Assembly (NCBI GenBank): GCA_002794735.1
Contig: NBAZ01000008.1
Location: forward strand, 1,240,001 to 1,304,000
Length of the DNA: 64,000 bases
From: Pyrrhoderma lamaoense
Taxonomy: Eukaryota; Basidiomycota; Agaricomycetes; Hymenochaetales; Hymenochaetaceae
Direction: 5' to 3'
The first letter of the stretch is position 1, and every line of letters starts with the position of its first letter. The notes under the pieces are model-generated. The model ran no database searches. It had not been told where the DNA came from and saw only the letters and a list, made by a program, of their open reading frames with translations. Shown piece after piece: positions 23,407-35,375 of the stretch. Position numbers and translations under genes: made by a program.

Positions 23407-25868
23407 TTAAGCGATTCTCTCCGATGGACGAAGGTTGGATCTCTTTGATCCAGGTAAGTCCAAGAGTAGAAGAAAAAGTAGAGAACACCCGACAGCAATC
23501 GCAGAAACAAAAAAGATGCCTTGTGGAAATATAGCAACAATTTTTACGTAGGTAATCCCATACACCAAAGGACCAATAATCTGGGAGCTACAGAGGAGAA
23601 AGTGAATATATCAGCATTCATTGACATGATTATTCGTAAACGATATGTTTGGATATTGTGTTATCAGCTCACCTTGTTGACTGCACAACACTCAGCACCC
23701 CAAACAAGCGCCCAGTCTCCTCTCCTCCTCTGCGTGCATATAAATCAACGGCAAGAGCTTGTATGGCAGGTCCGAAACCAGCACCACAAGAAGCAAGTAT
23801 AGTAAGTACGATGTATGCTGCACTGTTTCTGAAGATGACAGGGACAAGGCCATAGCAAACTAACTCTAGGGCCAATGAAACCTGAGCAATTACAAGATCA
23901 AAGGCGGGAGAGTGACGAGAAGGCTTGTCGTCGATCACGGAGTTTGAAGTAGGACTAGTACGAGTTTGTAATGTAGGTCGAGGGATTGTACGATCATTAA
24001 GAGAGTCTGTCCTCTCTTGTGATGAAAGAAGAGGCTCATTTTCTATTGAATTCTTTTTTGATCTACTATAATAATGATACAGCTTAATGATAGCTTTGAA
24101 TGATCAATATAGGTTTTAAAATATATTGAAATAGCCCCAAGCTTACCAGGAAGGATAAATGTCAATGTAGCAGCCCTCGCAGCAACAATCCCGCTGAACC
24201 AGTATCCAAGTTCAACTGCGGACCAACCATACGTAGCAGCTCCAAACTGACCCATAGTTGTATACGAGGCAAGAATGAATGACGCCAATCCCGCACTTAG
24301 CGCAATAAAAGTCAGACTCCAGTCTTTATGTGTTTTCCCAGATACATTATCTATCAAAGTAACCGGCCGAACCAGAGATAAGGGTCGTAGAAAGGCAAAT
24401 ACTCTCATAATATACAATATAACATTCTTTCGCAGTATAGGAATCCAGCCTCTATTATCACCTTGATCCTGGTTTCTAGCCTCAGCGGCATCATAAGCAG
24501 CTCGGGTTGCTCGCCTATTTTCGTTTTGCTTGTTTAACGACAGTGATTCGGGCATAACAAGTAAGACAAGCGCGGTATACACAATATGGAACCCACAACA
24601 AAAGTTGGTGCTGCAAGGGGGGTCCCACTCGCGCGAACTAGGAAGGCACAGATAGTAGGGCCGGCTGCCATACCGGTGAACCGAAGCCCTAATGTCAGTG
24701 AAAAAATCCGGGAACGTGCAGAAGCAGGTGTGCAGTCTGCGATGTATGCATTAGTTGCTGCTGATGCGGTTGCAGAGCCTAATTTCAAAAGTAATTTATA
24801 CTCCGATTTGATCTCGTTAATCTCACCAGAACACGAACCTCCAAGCAGACCATGAACAATGGGCCCAATAACAAAAAGCCAATACCCTCCTGGAATGCGA
24901 TCCACGAACAGTGTTCCAAATACAATGACAGAGTAGCTGTTCAAGTTTTTGTAAGTCGTTATCTTGACTACAATGAGTGATAAGAAGTACCTGAAAATTA
25001 CTCCAAAAGCAGCGATAGCTAATACCCTGCGCCGTCCCAGTCGGTCTGACAACTAAAGCGGTTTGAAAGCTCCTGATCCATAGACTTATCCGAGCAAAAA
25101 ATGAAAAGAGCTTACAGAGGCCCATGATGCCCCAGTTATACAGCTTAGTATTCCCAATGTAGTTGTCATAGCTTAATATACATTTAGGTTCCTAATATGA
25201 ACGATAGAGAAGCTAACCCATGCTAACCTGTCAAAAGTCTAGCCACGATAGCTTGTACCTCAGGGTCTGAGGCACAGTTGCTCTTGTCTATCCCATCTAT
25301 AACGATTTCCCGTCTTAAGACATGAGTACTGAAATCCTCAGGTTCACTGTCAAAGTGAGCATTGGATTCGATGGCAATTTGGTGGACATGAGAGATTGGT
25401 ATCAGGCTAGTATTGTTCCTTATTTGATCAAATCTCAGAATAGTATCTTGATCATACAAAGATTTGCAAGCAATTTCTGTGTATATTTGTAAAAGTGAAG
25501 GCGAAACACCGGCAACAGTCATAGCAGACAATGGCATTAGTGTTAACATCCTAAACAATTGTTATGTTACCACTTTGGGCATTAAACTGAGATGGATGAG
25601 TTCTCGCTTTTACGCACCACCATGGCGACGGTTTGAGATACCAGGGTCGACCGTCTAGTTCACTACTTCTGTCGTCTTCATCATTATCCTCTCTACCGAA
25701 ATCCGCATTAGTTGCTAATCCCTGTTCTTCATTATGGAAAGCGTCAACAGTTTCTTCTAAAACTGGTTCTTCAGGAACATCAAATATTTCTGGACCTTGC
25801 TGCTGAAATGCTTCAGCATGGCGTCGGTGTGTTGAAGACGATGAAAGAAGTGTACTCCCAGAAGACAT
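23407..25868 (-). CDS. Major facilitator superfamily transporter (TetA/HIAT1-like)
   Basis: Integral membrane transporter. The ATG at 25868 is followed by about 85 hydrophilic acidic residues (EEPVLEETVDAFHNEEQG). A spliced first membrane segment follows, MLTLMPLSAMTVAGVSPSLL, then a long loop. The MFS signature LSDRLGRRRVLAI (about 25035) follows membrane segment 2. Further segments are seen in YWLFVIGPIVHGLLGG, IFSLTLGLRFTGMAAGPTI, TFIALSAGLASFILASYT, AYIVLTILASCGAGFGPAI, and finally GIFFVSAIAVGCSLLFLLLL before the stop at 23407. A cytosolic loop with AAYDAAEARNQDQ separates the two halves. There are about eight introns. The neighbours give no pathway, and the substrate is unknown. Confidence 0.87.
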
Positions 25869-26465
25869 GATATGTCGTTTAGGAACTTCAAGCGCGACAC
25901 ATTTATCCGATGGAAGTTACCGAACATTGTTTATCCAACATACATGATGTCGCTACCACAAGATAAAGCCTTTTGATAAAAGTTACCTAAGAATTTTATC
26001 AATAGTCATTCATCAAGTCTTTTTTTCTGTTCTGTGGAAGAAAAATATGACTATCTTCATTTCATAAATTGTGAATAAAGGGAAGTAGGTCTGTTATGAA
26101 CCTACTAATTTTATGTAAAAATTGCATATATTTATTCGACCAAAAGGGAATTACTGTGCCCGTCATAGCCACCTATAGTGTTCAAGTGCGTACAATGCTT
26201 CCTTATTGTCCTGTCTCCGCAAAAGGAACCTTTTTGAGACAATCAATATTGTTTTTTCTTAAGCTTTAGCACATTTCAATTGTACAAACAGGCCACACGG
26301 TTTGGCCTATACAAGTTCAGACTCGGTATAAAAAGAGGGATGATATTCGAACAGATTAACTGGGCTCAACTAATAGGTCATCTTCACACTCATCACCACT
26401 TCTCGCTAGGGTTTCTCTGACCGCTGTACTACGATACATATTGCCTAATCTGCACAGTACTGGTA
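25869..26465. promoter_or_regulatory. Intergenic: MFS promoter and TATA-like element for the next short gene
   Basis: AT-rich region upstream of the MFS gene. A TATAAAAA sequence near 26328 on the plus strand precedes the small reading frames at 26466. Confidence 0.35.
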
Positions 26466-26779
26466 ATGGGCCATATACATATACAACGCCCAATACGTAT
26501 AGAAGGCAAGCGACCAAAAAGTGGCAAAAATACTAGCCAGGATTGTTATTGTCCCCGTGCTATACCGAGAAGGATGATGCGGGTTCTCAAGATCGACAAA
26601 GTGAGCTCTCTGATATTAGTGGTTCTAGAAATGCCCTTGGTGTTTTACACGTATCTAACCAGAAGTGTCAAACAGGCAACATGAGTACTGACACTCTGGT
26701 TGAGCAACCTCGAAGTCTCCCAGATCATAGGGACCAAGAACTGTGCTCTAAGTTTTTGTCAAGAGCGGACGGTAAGTAG
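26466..26779 (+). CDS. Possible small hypothetical gene
   Basis: A true ATG at 26466 opens a basic frame (GHIHIQRPIRIEGKRPKSGK). Near 26545 a second overlapping frame reads more like protein (CYTEKDDAGSQDRQSELSD) and ends at 26779. A TATA-like TATAAAAA lies about 140 bp upstream. The two frames could be one gene with an intron or a one-base break. There is no recognisable domain and no homologue known to me. This is a weak call. Confidence 0.25.
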
Positions 26780-27487
26780 TCTGAAGGGAAAGGCTACTTA
26801 CGTGTATGTTGTGTAGGTAGGTACTTCCATTATTAGATTAATCTGGTAGATATATTTCTTGTCTGTTTCTTGCTCAAGGTATTATCCTACGGGTTTGGAT
26901 ATACATTACCTTCAGAAACAATGCAAATTTTTATTTATCTGTGTAAACCTTTTCGTTAAGACCTAATTATGACAATTATGGTACTATCCATGGACTTAGC
27001 CTTATAGCATTCCCACCTCCCAAGGCACCGGGAGTCCTTATTCAGTATCCTAAATTTTTGAAAGAATACTTCATATCACAACGTGTAGTTGAGAGAAACT
27101 CCTTATGCATGTACTCTGGGGTTCTAAGCATCCTGATTACGAAAATTGTTTTAATAATCCATATATATATCTTTACGGGCATGTGCATGTGCAAACATAT
27201 TAGGAAGTCACAATCTCAAAGTTAGATATCATGCGCATAATAGAGACACTGTACTTGATTTATCGGTAACGCTGGCAATATACGTTATGTATTGTTGTGT
27301 TTACTTACCAAAATCCAACATTGGGAACCATCAAGGCGTGTATCAGCGGAATAGATTCAAGAAGCAGTATCTATACACAGTAGGTACTATACGGATGCCA
27401 ATTACTACATGCATCATCGATTAAATCAATTCATAAAGTATATATGTGGTAATACAAGAGGGCTCATGGACTATGGACTAAACAACG
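26780..27487. other. Intergenic, no gene seen
   Basis: AT-rich DNA between the small hypothetical gene and the 3' end of MutY. Nothing was recognised. Confidence 0.5.
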
Positions 27488-29573
27488 CTATGTCAAGGTC
27501 CGAACAGCCCATGACTCATTGGCTTTCTTCCACACCTTCATTACTCCGGTACCAATACTGCCATAGAAAATCACCATCAGTACATTATACAATGGACTAT
27601 GAGAAGAGATAGGTACGTACTTCGCTTTAGGGACGTCTTCATACTGTACCCATCTTAATTCTAGCTCTTTCGGACTCGATTTACTTTCAGTATTCTTATC
27701 CAAGTCTTTTTCCTTTTTCTTCACACCCTTCTTGGACGATTTCGGAGTCTTTTCCGAGTTTTCATCATTGGTACCACCACTGAATACAAAGTTCTCATTT
27801 AGAGCAGGTAGTTCGTCCCCCCGTCCATGATTTCCTGGCCTTCAAGTAAGATCCATTGTATACGATATGTCTTTCTAATATGCGAAAAGATGTGCAAAAC
27901 ATCACCCATAGACTGCATACGTGCGATTCTCAATCCTTGATATGTAGTATCCCCGCTGTTTGCTGATTTTGTCGATTTAAGTCCAAAAACATTTGAGGGT
28001 ATATACGGAGGTATAGTGGATCCAAGTACATTCTTGAGTTCCTCTTGCCCGATTTGACGAAAGATGTTTGATTTTCTGCTTCATTACCTTTGACGTTCAC
28101 CCGTGAGGGAAACTCATGCAAACCGGCAAGAAGTCCTTTTTCCAAGTCTTAAGCGACCAGTAACAACCGAAAGAGATATCGATAACATACCTTTATCTGG
28201 TCTACGAACAAGGAGAAAGTAACGCTTTTTTTGAGCGTTTCTCCACTCAATGACATTGACAACATCAATTTCCTCACGCGCCTTTTTTCGCTCTGCTTTC
28301 ATTGGGTAGCGCATAACACCTTCATCTTCTCCAGGACTAAATGGTTCACATATGGAGCACAATTCCTCAATATCATGTCCTTGTGGGTTGGTGCTCTATC
28401 ATGGATAGAGTCAGTGGGCTAATATACGGCTCTGAGGAAGATTATAAGTACCTGGACTTCAAGATATGCATTACAGTGCTTCTTCAGGGGGCAAGAAGAG
28501 CAACTAGGATCCCTTGGCTTACAGACCGTGGCGCCGAGTTCAATGAGTGCTTGGTTTGTATCTCCTGGGCAATCAGCACCAGCGACAAATGCTTCCGCTC
28601 CGCTCCATAAGACGTCTAAGGTTGCTTTGCCTTTTGGGTTAGCATGCAGTGCTAATACTCTACTGAGAAGACGGTTGACATTTCCATCCAACTAGAGCAT
28701 GGATATTTTAACAACGCTTCGAAGAGCGTATTAGAGACGATACTCACGACAGGTTCACAATGGTTATATGCTATAGAAGATATTGCACCGGCACTGTATC
28801 TGCCAATCCCAGGTACATTCGCAATCATGTCCTTTGCGTTATCGGGAAAAATACCATTATACTCTTTCACAACCTTCTGAGCTCCCTGTAAGAGCCTAGA
28901 TGCACGAGAGTAATAGCCGAGGCCCTTCCAAATTGCATTTACCGACTCAATATCCGATTCTGCCTAACTACAATTGAGCAATCATTTCTTTCAGTACTAT
29001 TTATAGCTTACTAGGTCTCTGATGGTTGGGAACCTATATTTAGCAAAAACGGAATTTCAAATTTAATTCATATTAGCCAATGTTCAATATTAAATTTGTT
29101 ATTAAGACATACTTTTCCATCCATCTGTTGTAATAAGGTATGACTGTCGCTACCTGAGTCTGCTGTAACATGACCTCTGATATCCAAACCTAATAATGCT
29201 GAATCATCATGACATCACCCCTCGAATAAGTACTATGTTCAATACGTACCTCGTATGCTCTCTGCGATCTACCTTTTGCATCCAGAGAGGGATCAAAGGG
29301 TTTTCGCCAAGGCATTCCCCGAATTTCGTGTACACCCGCATACCATTCCAGAAGGTCAAGCCGCATTCTACGTGCATCTTTTAAGGAGTGAAGAGATGTT
29401 GGGTGCTCTACAGAGGGAGTAATTTTGAGCTTATTACTAGTCTCGAATTCGTCATCCGAGAGTATGTTCTTTTTGCTCTTCTTTCTTTTTGTAGGCCTCA
29501 CATCTACAATTTCCTCAATCTCCGAATCTTCAATGTAGGAGACTTTTGCGCGCTTCCGAGCCCCAATTGGCAT
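27488..29573 (-). CDS. MYH1: Adenine DNA glycosylase MutY/MUTYH (with frame breaks)
   Basis: Base-excision repair enzyme that removes adenine mispaired with 8-oxoguanine. The ATG at 29573 starts [10 protein letters not shown] with a nuclear-type basic N-terminus. Spliced exons give [30 protein letters not shown] (catalytic Glu), [12 protein letters not shown] and the helix-hairpin-helix [29 protein letters not shown] carries the catalytic Asp, and the 4Fe-4S ligands are [17 protein letters not shown] (C-x6-C-x2-C-x5-C). A NUDIX-like 8-oxoG recognition domain follows ([43 protein letters not shown]). The C-terminus is [19 protein letters not shown]. Single-base breaks are inferred near 28065 (AAAA run) and 27838 (CC run on the coding strand). 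It is divergent from the transporter at 30.2 kb. Confidence 0.93.
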
Positions 29574-30237
29574 CAAGAAATAGTTAGGAATGATGGCACA
29601 AGAAAAGTGATGTCCGCTATGCGAAAACTAACAAGAATGAACAGAATATGCAAAAGACTTGGCGTAGATGAAAGACTGGTTTGTGTCGCGAAGTAATTGG
29701 GCGCGTCGTTGACGCGTTATGCATTCTTTCTCACGACATTGTTGCCGACGTTTTTTAGCACTGCACGACACGCAAATCTGTGCGGGTCGCGCAAAGAACT
29801 AGTCTGTGTCTTGGACTTTGACCGTCACGTCTGGATTGTCCGTGAACAGCACAGGCTTACAGAGAGACGACGGGTTACACTCGTATCCTGTCATTGAGAC
29901 TGAGACGCCTGAAGGGTTGTGTGTGTATCTGTACTACCTGTACTCTAATCCGCAGCAGGTTGGGACCGTCCCGTTGATACAGGAGATCTTTTGCCCAGCC
30001 AACGGCAACTAGTGATTAGCACAGCTTTCGCGTGACCTGCGCCTATCCCTCTCCAAAGAAAACGACGCCGAAAAGTTCTTTATCCAGTTCGTGCACGGTT
30101 TCCCGTCACGGCTAAATACTCTGGACAAGCTGGCTATTGCAACATCTTACGAGTCTTTCGTCTGCCCTCCTTCATCTAGGCACCGTCGACAGACTCTATC
30201 ACAACAAACCGTTGACACTCCATTTGAGTCGCCCGCG
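29574..30237. promoter_or_regulatory. Divergent promoter region, MutY and nucleotide-sugar transporter
   Basis: About 660 bp between two divergent starts, unusually rich in CGCG-type sequence for this window. It contains an ACGCGT. An in-frame extension upstream of 30238 has no ATG and is not called. Confidence 0.45.
29712..29717. promoter_or_regulatory. ACGCGT box between MutY and the transporter gene
   Basis: ACGCGT about 140 bp upstream of the MutY ATG, preceded by GGCGCGTC. This would fit cell-cycle control of a repair gene; it is inferred from position. Confidence 0.35.
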
Positions 30238-31925
30238 ATGAGCTCTCCCTCGATACCAAAAGTAAAGGTAGACAGTTTACCCAATGTACGTCCTGCTAGT
30301 CAGGATTGTACCCCAAGGTTATGGGGCATTCCTCTTAAATACGTTTCGTGAGTTGGGGAAATACATTTTCTTTCTGATCCTAACTAACTAGTCTTCTCAC
30401 CTTTTTAGTCTTGTAACTTTAGCGGTGCAAAACGCTGCTTTAACGATCATTATGCATTATTCACGGATTTCTACTTCGCCTTCACAAACTTACTCTGCGG
30501 CGTCTGCTGTTTTATTAAACGAGCTATTGAAAGGATCTATTTCCTTAATCATCGCTTTTTCTCGGATAGAAGATTCAAACTTCAACCAGGTCAATACCCT
30601 TTCTAGAAGAGATCAACAGATCCCTTCTTGGATCCAACCTGCAGTTTTCTTTTCTCGTTGTAAAAAATTATGTGGTGAGATTCTTAGCCCAGATTGCTGG
30701 AAGCTATCTATCCCCGCTATTTTGTATGGTAAGTGCCAAGTTAATTTGAATGATCTATGCATGTCCAACCTCTTCTCCTTCAGTTATACAGAATAATCTC
30801 CAGTTTGTTGCCGCATCGAATTTAGAGGCTGCAACTTTCCAAGTCTCGTATCAAATGAAAATTTTGACCACGGCCGCATTCTCTGTGGTCTTACTCCGGA
30901 AACGATTAAGCTCTACGAAATGGACTGCTTTAATGGCCCTCGCTTTTGGGGTCGGTATAGTTCAAATTCAATCTGGGTCGTCTAAAAGCTCAGATAGCAC
31001 AGCCCATGACATGCATCCGTTTACTGGCTTTATGGCTGTTGTCGCAGCGTGTTTCACGTCGGGTCTTGCTGGTGTATACTTTGAGATGGTGCTTAAAGGA
31101 TCTCAAGCAGATCTCTGGGTTCGAAATGTTCAGCTCTCTCTTTTCTCTCTTATTCCAGCCTTGGTACCAGTCTTCGCAGGACCTTCGTCCTCCGGTAGCA
31201 TTTTTGCTAACTTTGGTGGTTGGGCTTGGGCAACGGTCCTCACTCAAGTTGCCGGAGGACTGATTACCGCCATAGTGATCAAGTATTCCGATAATATCCT
31301 CAAGGGTTTCGCAACTTCTCTGAGTATCGTCCTCGCCTCACTCGCTTCTGTTGTTCTCTTCGACTTCCAGGTCACCCCTAGTTTTATAGCAGGATCATCA
31401 ACTGTATTAGCAGCTACATGGCTATATAATCAACCGGACGGTGCGGATCTTCCTAATCTTCCGAAGATTGTCGCAGGTGTTGTTACTCCCCGCAGAGGCT
31501 CAATACCAGGCACGCCTATCACAATGGAACCCGTCGACGCTGGTGAACCTATCCTAGGCGAGCCTGATGAGAAACGGCGTGGCTCATTTAATCCAGGTGT
31601 CCTATCGGCAGCGTTAAAGCTAGTCACTCCTAGATCAAGTCTGGAAAACTTTTCGGGTCATAATCCTGATAATCTTGCTCCTGCATCTCCGATAATTGCT
31701 AGTCATCCATCGAGTTCTACTTCACTTGCTGATTATCAGTTGCGATATACGGCATCTTCGTCCCGATCTCATTCACCTGCGCCAATACAACCCGTTAGGA
31801 CTCATTCTTCTACTGGTTCATTGGGAGTTCCCCCTTCTCAACTTTCTACTTATAGTTATAGCAAGAGCGATAACACATTCTCTATCGTTAACCTTAATGA
31901 CAGCCCCGGTCGCCTATCACGATGA
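30238..31925 (+). CDS. UDP-galactose/UDP-GlcNAc-type nucleotide-sugar transporter (SLC35A family)
   Basis: Golgi antiporter that imports nucleotide sugars for glycosylation. Three exons (30238-30347, 30409-30728, 30784-31925) give 523 residues. MSSPSIPKVKVD is chosen because it is the first ATG in frame. Family motifs are VQNAALTIIMHYSR, YSAASAVLLNELLKGSISL, IQNNLQFVAASNLEAATFQV, YQMKILTTAAFSVVLLRKRL, TSGLAGVYFEMVLKG and KYSDNILKGFATSLSIVLAS, with about ten membrane segments in total. A long Ser/Pro-rich cytosolic tail of roughly 180 residues (TPRRGSIPGTPIT, LVTPRSSLENFSG) extends well beyond the usual family length and has many potential phosphosites. The sequence is intact. Confidence 0.93.
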
Positions 31926-32294
31926 AACAAGTAGTATTGGATAGAGGCTTCCACTTCCATTTCACTCCAAAATATTCCTCCTTCGAATCCTCCCTCACAA
32001 ATTTCAACAATATTCCTCGTAGTTAGAATACCATTTTTTCCCCTTCGTCCATCTTTGCGTATCTTGGGATATTCTAGTATAGTAGTTACAAATCCAATGG
32101 AACTATAAACAAGAATAATCAAAGAAAAAGTGTGTGTGTGTGTGAGAGGGAGGTGCATTTCAAAGTTAGAGTTGGGAAAATGCACATAAAATGAGATATT
32201 AGAAATATAGTAGTGCCTTTTCAGACTCACAAAATAAAGGGATAGAAGAAATGTTTGCCTCACCAATATGATACATTTTGAAATTAACTGAATA
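31926..32294. other. Intergenic between convergent genes
   Basis: About 370 bp between the stops of the transporter and the PHD-finger gene. It contains a short (GT)n microsatellite at about 32131-32145. No gene was seen. Confidence 0.55.
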
Positions 32295-33709
32295 TTAAGG
32301 CGTACAGTATAACATGTAAAAGGGATACTCGCCATCATCCATCGTCCTATCTTTATCCTTATCTTCAAGAACTATACTACGCCTCTTTTTCTTCTTCTTA
32401 CCCCGAACCGCTACTTTAACTAAACGTATCTTGGACCTATAACTTAACCCATGCAAAGTCGAAGTAGCCTTCAGGTCCTTCCACTCGTATGTACGCACCA
32501 TCTTCCTAGATCTTCTTGCACAGGTAGAAGTACTCGTAGCCGTATATTCAGATGTAGACGCAGAAGTGGACTCAAAAGTAGGTGATAAAGACTTTGAAGG
32601 GAGGGATCCGAAGTCTTGGATGAGACCTGGTGTTTTAGGATATCGAAGACTGGTTTCTTCGATACGAAGATTTTGTGGTTTGGGTGGTATGTAGAAGTAG
32701 TTGAGTGAAGAGGTAAAGCGGTGGAGTGCTGTATACTACTGCTACTAGATCTACTAGTATTGGTAGTAGATGGCCCGGGGTCCGGTAATCGATGGTGCAG
32801 GGAAACAAGAGATGAACAAGGCGATGTTCGATTGGATACAGATAAAAATGAAGAAGGAGGAGGCTGGGGACTTTGAGGTAGTATTGATGGTATAGAATTG
32901 GAAGATACAATCGAACCGGCCCTTGTACTCGAATCGCTTGATCGTTTTCTCTTCGTTGAAGAGTTCGAAGATGATGATCCACCCTTTCTAAAATATGAGG
33001 AGATCGAGATCGAATAGATTCGGAGGCTCGAGAACGTTTAGAATCTCGGTATCTCTGTAGCCTTTCTCCTGAGACTGGATTAGTATCGATGGTATTACAC
33101 GATGAACCTAGCACAGCATGAACGTTTTTCAATGAGTAAATTAATTATGGCTTGTATCATTTCCACATCTCATCAATTTTAACAACTTTAAGAGTACTGA
33201 CCTCCATTTCCAGACTTTTTCAAAGCAAGAGTGTGATTCCTTTCTTCTTGTTCACTATCAGAAATGACGATAACGTCCGGGATTGGTGGGGTACTTGGCT
33301 GGAGTGGTTGAGCGATAGGGTTGGCTCCAACCATCGAAACACAATCGCCACACTTCCATTTCCATACACCTCTTCCTGGCCTGTCTATACGGACTAACGA
33401 TACGAGAATATGATCATCAATGGGAGGTTTATGACATCCTAACAAACAGATAGATCAAACCAAATTAACAAAACACACTAACAGGGATAGAGGTGATCTA
33501 GTTATGATCTAGCTCGATCGAGTTCGCTTACGGTGATGAAAACCACGTTTACATTGGCAGCAGTTGAGTAAGAAATTATTGTGTCTGTGCTCCAAGCTTG
33601 AATCTTCGCATATATGACATGGAGCGGTGGGTTTGTAAATTGGCTTTTTTGTCATCAGTGGTTTACACGAGTTTTGAGATCCATCTTGCTCCAGTGCTGT
33701 GCCATTCAT
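32295..33709 (-). CDS. PHD-finger protein (nuclear, function unknown), one frame break
   Basis: The ATG at 33709 begins MNGTALEQDG. Exon 1 and exon 2 splice into a zinc finger with the spacing of a PHD finger: CHICEDSS at about residue 30, CCQCKRGFHH joined to CHKPPIDD, and WKCGDC. PHD fingers usually read histone H3 tails. After it come an acidic SUMO-interaction-like segment IPDVIVISDSEQEE and a long Ser-rich, basic disordered region (RYRDSKRSRASESIRSRS, STKRKRSS). A terminal basic block YEWKDLKATSTLHG to RGKKKKKRR ends at 32295. The Ser-rich part and the end are in different frames. One base is missing somewhere near 32680-32760, or an unrecognised intron lies there. The specific role is unknown. 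Confidence 0.72.
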
Positions 33710-34279
33710 ATACAACGTCCTTTATCCGCCTAATTTGGTCAAAGAAAAGGCCACAACACGTTTTAATTGTGGTGGTTGGTATAGAAAACTAAGATTAAAA
33801 AACCATGTGTCGGCCTGTTTGGTAAATTGTTTGTGGATAAAAATTTAGGGCCGGCGATTAACGTCAACTTTTTTATTATTATAATTATAACGATACTTGG
33901 TCTATGTGATGAATATACAAATTAGAGTCTCGTTTGTCGGTCCATGTTATGTACTTGTTGACAAACCACTCCTTTGTGGGCACAAGTCACATTATTACAA
34001 CAACCATCGATCAGAAACGATAAGGGAAAAAATGGAACATGAACGACCTCCGGATCTCCCCTGAATTCCAACAATACGCTCCTGGGTTCCACTTTTGTGC
34101 TTACCTTTCTTTTCTTCAGAACGTTTCTCTCCCAAAGGGCCACCATGCACCTTGCAGATCGTGGTTGAACTTAAGCGTGAGGGACCCCATCGAAAAACAG
34201 TATATATAGGGCCGTGTTTTTTCCCAACTATCCCCATCACAACAACTTCTATCTTCTCATCTTTCACAGACTATACGAA
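33710..34279. promoter_or_regulatory. Divergent promoter region, PHD gene and GDSL esterase gene
   Basis: Spacer with a TATA box for the plus-strand gene. Reading frames here have no family support. Confidence 0.45.
34201..34208 (+). promoter_or_regulatory. TATA box of the GDSL esterase gene
   Basis: TATATATA about 75 bp upstream of the ATG at 34280. Confidence 0.55.
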
Positions 34280-35375
34280 ATGGATTTTCAACACTCGTCG
34301 GTCCTTGGACAAGATTGGCCGGGATACGACGGCGTCAAAAAGCTGTTCGTTTTGTAAGTCATGTCTCGATCCCTTTGCGTGGCTCAGATAACTGACTACT
34401 GTGGTGTGTTAATGATTAGTGGCGATTCATACAGCGCTGTTGGGTATGACACGGGCTGGCCTCCACCAACATTAAAGGAGCCACTAGGGGTACCCTTCCC
34501 TGGGTACACCTGGACTGAGGGTGGTGAAGAAAACTTCGGGGACTCGACCAATCCAAACTGGGTCGGCCACCTCGTTAGCCACCGTCAAAGGCTTGGAAAA
34601 CCACTGATCGTATATGACTATGCGGTCGGTGGGCATACCATTTCTGGTGTTAGGTTTCAAGTGGATTATTGGTTTTTGCCCTATGTAGCAAAGAGGCCGG
34701 AGTGGGCTCCTTGGACTTCTGAGGACTCTCTCTTTGGTAAGTCACTTGGCTTCTTGTATATACCACCACAAGCTAATACAAATATGATCTCTCTTTTATT
34801 TTTGTAGTAACATGGGTAGGGATAAACGACTGCGCGTAAGTATATTCCAACTGTACCTATATAATTCCACCATACTGAATGAAGTAATTTCAGTCACATG
34901 GACGACTACCAGGGTGCCATGGCCAAGTATTTCGAGAATCAGGAGGCTCTTTACGATGCAGGAGCAAGGAACTTTCTCCTCATCGACGTTCCCCCGATTC
35001 ACTACTCACCTGCATGTAAGTATCATCATATTCTTCTGTTTCACATACACGTTACTAATTCCTATTCCAGTCCGAAGACTTTTATCCGCTGACGAAGCCC
35101 GTGATGTCGGGTACAGCGTTTGGAATAGGGAACTTCGCATTGGAGCATCCAGATTCCTTGAACGGCATCCGGAAATTACGGTTTTGGTTTACTCGTCCTG
35201 GAACCTCTTCTCCAAAGTCATCGAATTTCCTGAAGCCTATGGCTTCAGAAAGGGTGACTTAAGGAGGGAAGGTGGTAGTTTATGGATGGATCACATTCAC
35301 CCGACCAGCAAGATGCATAAGGTCATCGCAGATGACTTGGATGCCTTCCTGGATCAGTTCAAAAAACTGTCCTGA
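34280..35375 (+). CDS. SGNH/GDSL-family esterase (CE16-like)
   Basis: Hydrolase of the SGNH fold, likely a deacetylase or lipase-like esterase. Five exons (34280-34353, 34420-34736, 34808-34835, 34894-35015, 35071-35375) give 281 residues in phase. Block I is LFVFGDSYSAVG (nucleophile Ser). The Gly block is YAVGGHTISG, block III is TWVGINDC (oxyanion Asn), and block V is MDHIHPTSKMH (catalytic Asp and His). No signal peptide is visible: the N-terminus is MDFQHSSVLGQDWPGYDG. The protein therefore looks intracellular, unlike secreted plant-cell-wall acetylesterases of CE16. Intact. Confidence 0.9.

Noticed and set aside
23407..25868. SDR-MFS-P450 genes as one secondary-metabolite cluster
   Set aside because: The SDRs, MFS gene and P450s are separated by tens of kilobases and by housekeeping genes, and no backbone synthase is present.
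29806..30012. Plus-strand frame upstream of the nucleotide-sugar transporter
   Set aside because: No ATG start, no family signature, and it lies in the divergent promoter region.
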